Below, piece by piece: positions 58,580 through 64,000 of a stretch of DNA of 64,000 bases (within the stretch, counting starts at the first letter, position 1; every line of letters begins with the position of its first letter). The DNA lies in assembly GCA_949752745.1 (NCBI GenBank), contig OX457027.1, positions 58,284,053 through 58,348,052 on the forward strand, written 5' to 3'. The translations under genes were made by a program, and so were the position numbers. The stretch is from Protula sp. h YS-2021 (Eukaryota > Annelida > Polychaeta > Sabellida > Serpulidae). Under the pieces are notes generated by a model. The model worked only from the letters and a program-made list of their open reading frames with translations, had not been told where the DNA came from and did not search any database.

Positions 58580-60620
58580 GTGAAGAATTCTAAGCATTTC
58601 AATCTCATATGGTATCTTTGATACCATGTGAGAATAAAATACCTGGACAATAGGCCCGTTAATAAAGAGTTTTAGTTTATACGACCAGTAGAACAAAATG
58701 CTGCAACAGTACTCAAATTTTTACAGAATACATTTAAATGCTTAAATTCGGTGTGAGGAAAAACCTATTTACAGCGGTTGCGTTTAGATAATGAATAATT
58801 CTATGTATCAAGAACAGAGTTAAAAGCCTCAAATTTTGATCTATTTGATAAACGAAGCTCGAATAAAGAGTTGGTTGCATAGTCAAAAATGGTAATGTCC
58901 AGAACTAAGAAATAACTATATAAATGTGTACACAATTGCAAATTGCACTGACAAACCTAATACGGACGCACAATCGAACGAACAGAAAAACTGTTCAGGG
59001 TCCTTAAGATCCTTCTGCAAATTGAAACGTGACGTCCTCAGAAGGGGTTTCGTGGATGGGAATCCTCATACAAAGTACAACGGGTGATGTCAGGACTCAG
59101 AACTATCGGTTTAGTAATGTTTGTTTGGTCGTACTGAAAACAAACAGACCACAGGCGGAAGTGTGGATTTCTCGGAATTTGTCATTTAACCCCATAAACA
59201 AACATGTTTTGTCGGGCTTACAAAACAACGCAGATAATTTCTCCAGATTGAATTTCTGAGAAACCACCAACCAAAACGGAACAATGCTTTGAGTTGATTC
59301 CTGTACTAAAGTACATTCCATTGTGACAACATCGAATATAACCTAGTTCACAGTGGGTGCACTTGCACTTTCTATACAACAAATGGAACAAAGAGAACAG
59401 ATATAGACTCCACAGTCGCAAAACTGGTATCGATACAATGGAACTATTTTGTATCCAAAGACTCCGTCGGCGAAATCAAAGGCTAATAATTTTCTAATTT
59501 TTGTGTGATGTTCACCACTGCGAGTCACGTCACACTTTTGCAAAATTGAACACCATATCTTTATTATTATTATATTTTAGGGAGGCGGGGATTCTTTTTT
59601 TATTAAAAAATCAATGCCACTTCAGAACAAGTGTTTTTGTTCAAAAGAGGGGTTGTGTTTCCAGCATTGGTATTCTCTATTAATATTACCTGTAAGGAGT
59701 TCCTTGTAAAAATTCCCCAGTACCTTTTCCTGGAGTTATTAAGGGAACAACCCTTTCATTCCTTGCCTGTCCTTAAGTCTTCCCAAGTGAAAGGAGAAAA
59801 TTTGTTTTGAACCACGGAAACCCTGCATTATTTTCTTCAAAACTTATGGACAACTGATATTCTGTTAGCTCCAAATAGAAGAAAAAGTTAAATTTTGGGA
59901 ACAAAATAAACATTTTTCCATAAGTACTCTAGATATCCCAACTTCATTTATAAGTAGAATCATTTTAATGACGCATTCGCCATGTATATGTATGTACGAT
60001 CCCTTTTAGACCTTTGCTGTTCTGTAATTTATGAGACAGGAAAATTATTTTTTTCTTCAATATTTTTCCCTCAATCAGTAGACATCTCTTTATTTTGTTT
60101 AAGGAAAGAGGGGCTGGTGCCATCGATGAATAAGGTTACTCATCAAAAGACGTCTTTTACTCCTGACTGGGTAATCTTTGTTTTCCTCCTAAGACCGTTT
60201 GTGCCAAATCTGGGTGGCCCAAGATGTCCACAGGATCAAGGTGTTACAGAGGAACCACCGATCAGCCACGACACGAACCCGAATTCGTGAAGGCATGGCT
60301 CCACAGAGAAACCAAAAGCGTGTTCTCACAGAAACATATAATACATTTAAATGAACTATACAAAAATAAATATTAATAAATGCACTTCACACATTGATTT
60401 TTGGACATATTCAGTATCAGCTCTAGTTGACATTAGCTCCTTCTAGCTGCTTTGCGGGGCTCAAAATGTTACCAGGAAATTGAAGCGGTTTGAAAAGTTT
60501 GAATTTTCTGAACCTGATAGATAAATACAAATACAGTAACTTCCCTGTCCAACTTTTTAGCTGCGTGCGTGGCAGATAAAATTTCACTGTTCTTTCAATC
60601 CGTTAAAAATTGTGATTTAA
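58580..60620. other. No gene recognised
   Basis: AT-rich DNA with short frames only; no FERM-like exon, transposon terminus or RNA gene was found. Confidence 0.35.
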
Positions 60621-60956
60621 AATACAGGGGCCCCTCGTTAATTCGTACTCCTCGGGACCAAGGGAAAAAGTACGAATTAACCGAGGGTACCAATAAACCG
60701 GGGGGTCAAATTTTCGAATTGACAAAAACAACAATGAACCTTCAAGCCTTGTGTGCTTTCGAGCAGGCTCAATTTGGCTGGTTTCAACACCATTGATTAT
60801 TATATCCTTATTCTTTATCCATGAAGCAAGAGTACTTTTAGGTACCCCGTACTCCGTCATTATTTCAGTTCTGGTTTTTGAGCCACTCGTTATTTGCTAT
60901 AACACACTGAACTTAAGGTTCATTGTGTAATCATTGTGTTTTCGTTTTGATGCCAT
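60603..60956 (-). pseudogene. CENP-B/pogo-type transposase N-terminus, one nonsense codon
   Basis: One minus-strand frame begins MASKRKHNDYTMNLKFSVL, hits TAG at 60899-60897, then continues in the same frame with TEIMTEYGVPKSTLASWIKN. This is the N-terminal helix-turn-helix of CENP-B/pogo transposases. The DDE catalytic part is missing, so it cannot act as a transposase. The frame overruns the element's left end slightly before its stop at 60603. Confidence 0.8.
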
Positions 60957-61444
60957 TTTGCAAGTTGAAATGCATGACCATTGTTCACAATTTATATACA
61001 CTTCGAAGTGTCCACAGAAGACAAACGGCATCTTAAGCTGCTGCATAGTACGTGACAGACGATGCTCCGGATTAATGTCCAGTGAAAACGCTGTGCACAC
61101 TAAGACACTCGGTGTATTGAGAACACCATGTCAATCATAATCCCTAAACGCCATCATTACTGCCCCACAATGCTCATTATGCAACCGCTTCATCTCGCTA
61201 CACATGATGCCCGAGTAACGTGTTGTTTTAACTGTGTGGCATGCTTAATCTGTATGGCTATGCATTGTTAAAAGACCAGAATAGAAAAAAATTGAGGGTA
61301 AATTTTTTGGACGAATTATCCGAGTCCTCGTTAATTCGTACTTTTACATAGAAGTGAATTGGTCCCAAAATCGGGACCGACGGAATTGGTACGAATTAGC
61401 CGAGGGACCGAATTAACCGAGGACGAATTAACGAGGGGCCCCTG
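60625..61444. mobile_element. pogo/Tigger element with transposase remnant
   Basis: An 820-bp element flanked by TA, with ends CAGGGGCCCCTCGTTAATTC and, reversed at the right, CAGGGGCCCCTCGTTAATTC. Further GTACGAATTAACCGAGG-type repeats lie inside both ends. The centre holds a CENP-B-type DNA-binding fragment on the minus strand. This is an internally deleted descendant of an autonomous pogo-type element. Confidence 0.9.
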
Positions 61445-61449
61445 TATAA

Positions 61450-61865
61450 CATATTTTAACATAAATATATAGAACACCCTCTTCTATTTTAAGCAATTCA
61501 ATATAAAGTGACGATGTGTTCACACACCAGCACCTATTAAGCTGAATGTATTTACGTGGTCCACTTTCGTAATAAACAGCAGCAACCACACAAAGCACTA
61601 CTTCAATCAGCAACTGTATTATGGCCTACTTCACTGCACCGTTTTCCAGTACGCTGCAAAGAGCGTTAAAAACCAATAACTGAAGTAAACTTTTACAAGG
61701 AAATTAAAACAATAACCAAAGAGTGAGCAGACTGTGAAAAGAAAGCAATTACCAATGGCCTACAAAGCCGTCGTATCGTATTTTTATCATTATTCTAATT
61801 TCAAAGAAAAAAATTGTAGTTTATTGCATTTTTCATACGCAATTTCACCCGCGCCCGGGTCATTG
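61450..61865. other. No feature recognised
   Basis: AT-rich spacer between two transposons; no exon-like frame. Confidence 0.35.
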
Positions 61866-61870
61866 TATGA

Positions 61871-62472
61871 CCCAGCAAACATTAAGACGTCAGAATGACG
61901 TCGGGTCGACGTCGTAACCCGACGTTTCCGACGTCGGACTGACGTGCCAGTTTTGGTTGTATATGAAATGGAACCGACGTCGGGTTTTCAACGTCAGAAT
62001 GACGTCGGGTTCCGACCTAAATCCGACGTCGGAATTAAGTCGGTTTTAGGTTGTATATGAAATTTGAACCGACGTCGGATTCCGACCTGAAACTGACTAG
62101 AGTTATATAATTAATAGATAACTAATCATTCAACTGCTGTTGTGAAATACATACGAAAGCATTTTCCATGTACATTTTTACAATCTAGGAAGAAAAATAC
62201 CGACGCGCCATCAAAATTCTAAAATTTTCATGCAAAAATTACGTTTTTTCTTCCTCTTTTTCAAAATGACTTCCATTTCCGGTGAGCGATAATAATGTTC
62301 ATCGCTTTTTGATCGTTTTTGCAACGTCGGAATGACGTCAGAAAACCGACGTCGACTCGACGTCGGAATAAAGTCGGGTTTTGGGGGTAATAGGTCAGAA
62401 TATGGTTGTGAAGTCGTCGCGACCGAAATCCAACCTTTTTTCAACCAAAAAGGACGTCGGTTGTTTGCTGGG
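61871..62472. mobile_element. ACGTCGG-rich fold-back element
   Basis: Ends CCCAGCAAAC and GTTTGCTGGG are perfect inverted repeats 602 bp apart. Both arms carry many copies of CGACGTCGG, AGAATGACGTC and GACGTCGGGTT, in direct and inverted orientation; the left arm also repeats TTGTATATGAAAT with its flanks about 140 bp apart. No coding frame is convincing. The superfamily is not identified and no target duplication was found. Confidence 0.75.
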
Positions 62473-62839
62473 GAGGGACATCAAATAAAAAGTGTCATAA
62501 AAAGCTAATTTAACACTTAATTTTAAATACTACAAGCAATAACAAGTGAAAGGTCATTTGTTGTTCTCGACCCTGTGGCGTTATCGGCTTATCACATTAA
62601 GCCATATAGAATATATCAGGGCCAATATGAATCGATTACCACTCCCCACGGTTGCCAATTACACACAAAACATCAATGCAGCCAAGGATGGTTCGTAAAC
62701 AATAAGAAGGTGGAATGCGAGTTATTAAATCTGCACTTACAAAAGCACAATACAAGCAATGTGTACAATACAAATTGTAAATTTGTGAAAGGAATAGAGA
62801 TATCTTTTCTTTTTTACGGCTCTGGGTTCGTTAAAACTG

Positions 62840-62910
62840 TTATCAGTTCCAGTACAAAAGTTTCAATATCCGAGCCCTATAGCCGTTTCGTCGGAGATGC
62901 GTGGAAATAA
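62840..62910 (+). repeat. Isolated copy of the CAAGTTTCAA-type core
   Basis: ACAAAAGTTTCAATATCCGA, then GCCCTATAGCCGTTTCGTCG and GAGATGCG, parallels the GTGCCAAGTTTCAACTTTCT / CAGCCGTTT modules at 58.3-58.5 kb. Here it is single, not in an array. Confidence 0.5.
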
Positions 62911-63224
62911 AAAAAAGCGAGAAAAGAAAACGACAAAACAAAAACAAAAAGGACAAAAAGTCAAATATTTCAGTGCAGTAACTCCTTAGGACTTTCATTT
63001 CCAAGTGTCAATTAGACACGGTAAAAACAACAACAGCAAGCATATTTTTACCACAATAACAGGGCTGAAGATAGGTCAAATAAACACACTGCATGAATGC
63101 ACCGAAAGTACGGGAATATCCGTTAAGTAAAAAACTGTACAATTTCTGGGTCAGTGCTGCACTCGAAACTTGTCTTTTTACAGGATAATTTTCATTATCC
63201 TTTCAACAAAAATGTATCGCGTTG

Positions 63225-63480
63225 TTGTTCAACAGCCAACCTCTTCGGTGGTTCGGTCCGTTTTGAATAACACCTTTTATACTCCACAGACCCACTGGGG
63301 ATTCCGCGAAAACAGTACTTATAAAAGAGAGGAACTAGTTTTTAAAATATGTTCAACAACCAGCCTCTACGGCGGTTCGATCTGTCGTGTGTAATACCTT
63401 TTTACTCAGCAGACCCACTGGGGATTCCACGAGAATAATACTCATTAAGGGGGTACTACTTTTTGAAATATCCATCCGCT
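63225..63480. repeat. Two-copy tandem repeat of about 130 bp
   Basis: The unit with TTCAACAGCCAACCTCTTCG, then GGTTCG-TC-GT and CAGACCCACTGGGGATTCC is repeated once, starting near 63225 and 63352, with moderate divergence. No function is visible. Confidence 0.75.
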
Positions 63481-64000
63481 CTGTGTTTATACATAGCAGA
63501 AACATCTCATCAGAAGTCAGCTGTTTTATCACAACGGATTGTATCGCCATTTTAAATGGTTTTTGTTTTCTATCTACGACAATCAAGTTTGGTCCGGATT
63601 CAACATTGCATACTGCAAATGTATATCCAATCCAGTCTTTGTTAGGTTTTTACAACACAATATACTATGTTCTGAAGATTTCTCGATAACATCACTTTGA
63701 TGGTGTTAAATTTAAATGTTCTTAGGTCTATTCTCAGCTCAAGGCCATTAAATAGTTTGAGTATACAGTCGGAAAAGTCATTATATATAATATTTTAAAT
63801 CTAAATCGTTTAACATTCAGGACCGCAGGTTCAAAACAGCCAAGCAGAGACACCGACAGGAAACGTCCTCGGAACAGCGTCCGTTGGTCATTAAAAGTAA
63901 AGGAAGGAAAGCGAAATGGAATTCCGACTAAAAACCTACGTCCCATTGACGTCAGAAAGTGATCTTATTCCAGCGTTTGGAATGACAAGCAGTTAACATT

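Overview
This is a window of animal nuclear DNA. Genes are split into many short exons with GT-AG introns, one intron looks like GC-AG, and the encoded families are metazoan. AT-rich non-coding DNA full of decayed transposons, microsatellites and satellite-like tandem repeats suggests an invertebrate with a repeat-rich genome. A marine lophotrochozoan or cnidarian would fit, but the sequence does not settle the phylum.

Three host genes are supported. (1) Plus strand, 637-8528: the 3' part of an NRF-6/acyltransferase-3 multipass membrane protein, 15 exons, with two alternative last exons that each encode the final membrane helix. (2) Minus strand, 26982-12011: a KIFC3-type C-terminal-motor kinesin (kinesin-14) in 19 exons; all splice phases agree and give about 1,089 residues with a complete motor. 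Genes 1 and 2 are tail to tail across about 3.5 kb. (3) Minus strand, 57094-56309: the last two coding exons of a MYLIP/IDOL-type E3 ubiquitin ligase (end of the FERM part plus the RING finger). Its upstream exons were not found and probably lie beyond the right edge.

The rest is mostly repeats. 27.1-36.9 kb carries pogo/Tigger-type and hAT-type non-autonomous elements, and a nest of four elements at about 33.9-36.7 kb whose innermost large fold-back holds a broken FLYWCH zinc finger (Mutator-like). 36.9-43.3 kb holds three decayed LINE fragments: a minus-strand reverse transcriptase with one nonsense codon, a zinc-knuckle tail, and a plus-strand endonuclease/RT copy. 46.5-52.1 kb and 58.0-58.5 kb contain short diverged tandem arrays, several sharing a related core of about 40 bp. 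A hAT dimerisation exon is at 50.3-50.7 kb, a pogo element with a CENP-B-like transposase remnant at 60.6-61.4 kb, and an ACGTCGG-rich fold-back at 61.9-62.5 kb.

The three host genes show no pathway link; their proximity is ordinary chromosomal neighbourhood. I found no clear new multi-gene system. The least explained signals are the shared core in separate tandem arrays, the nested fold-backs, and the duplicated terminal exon. Stretches in which nothing was recognised are listed as such.
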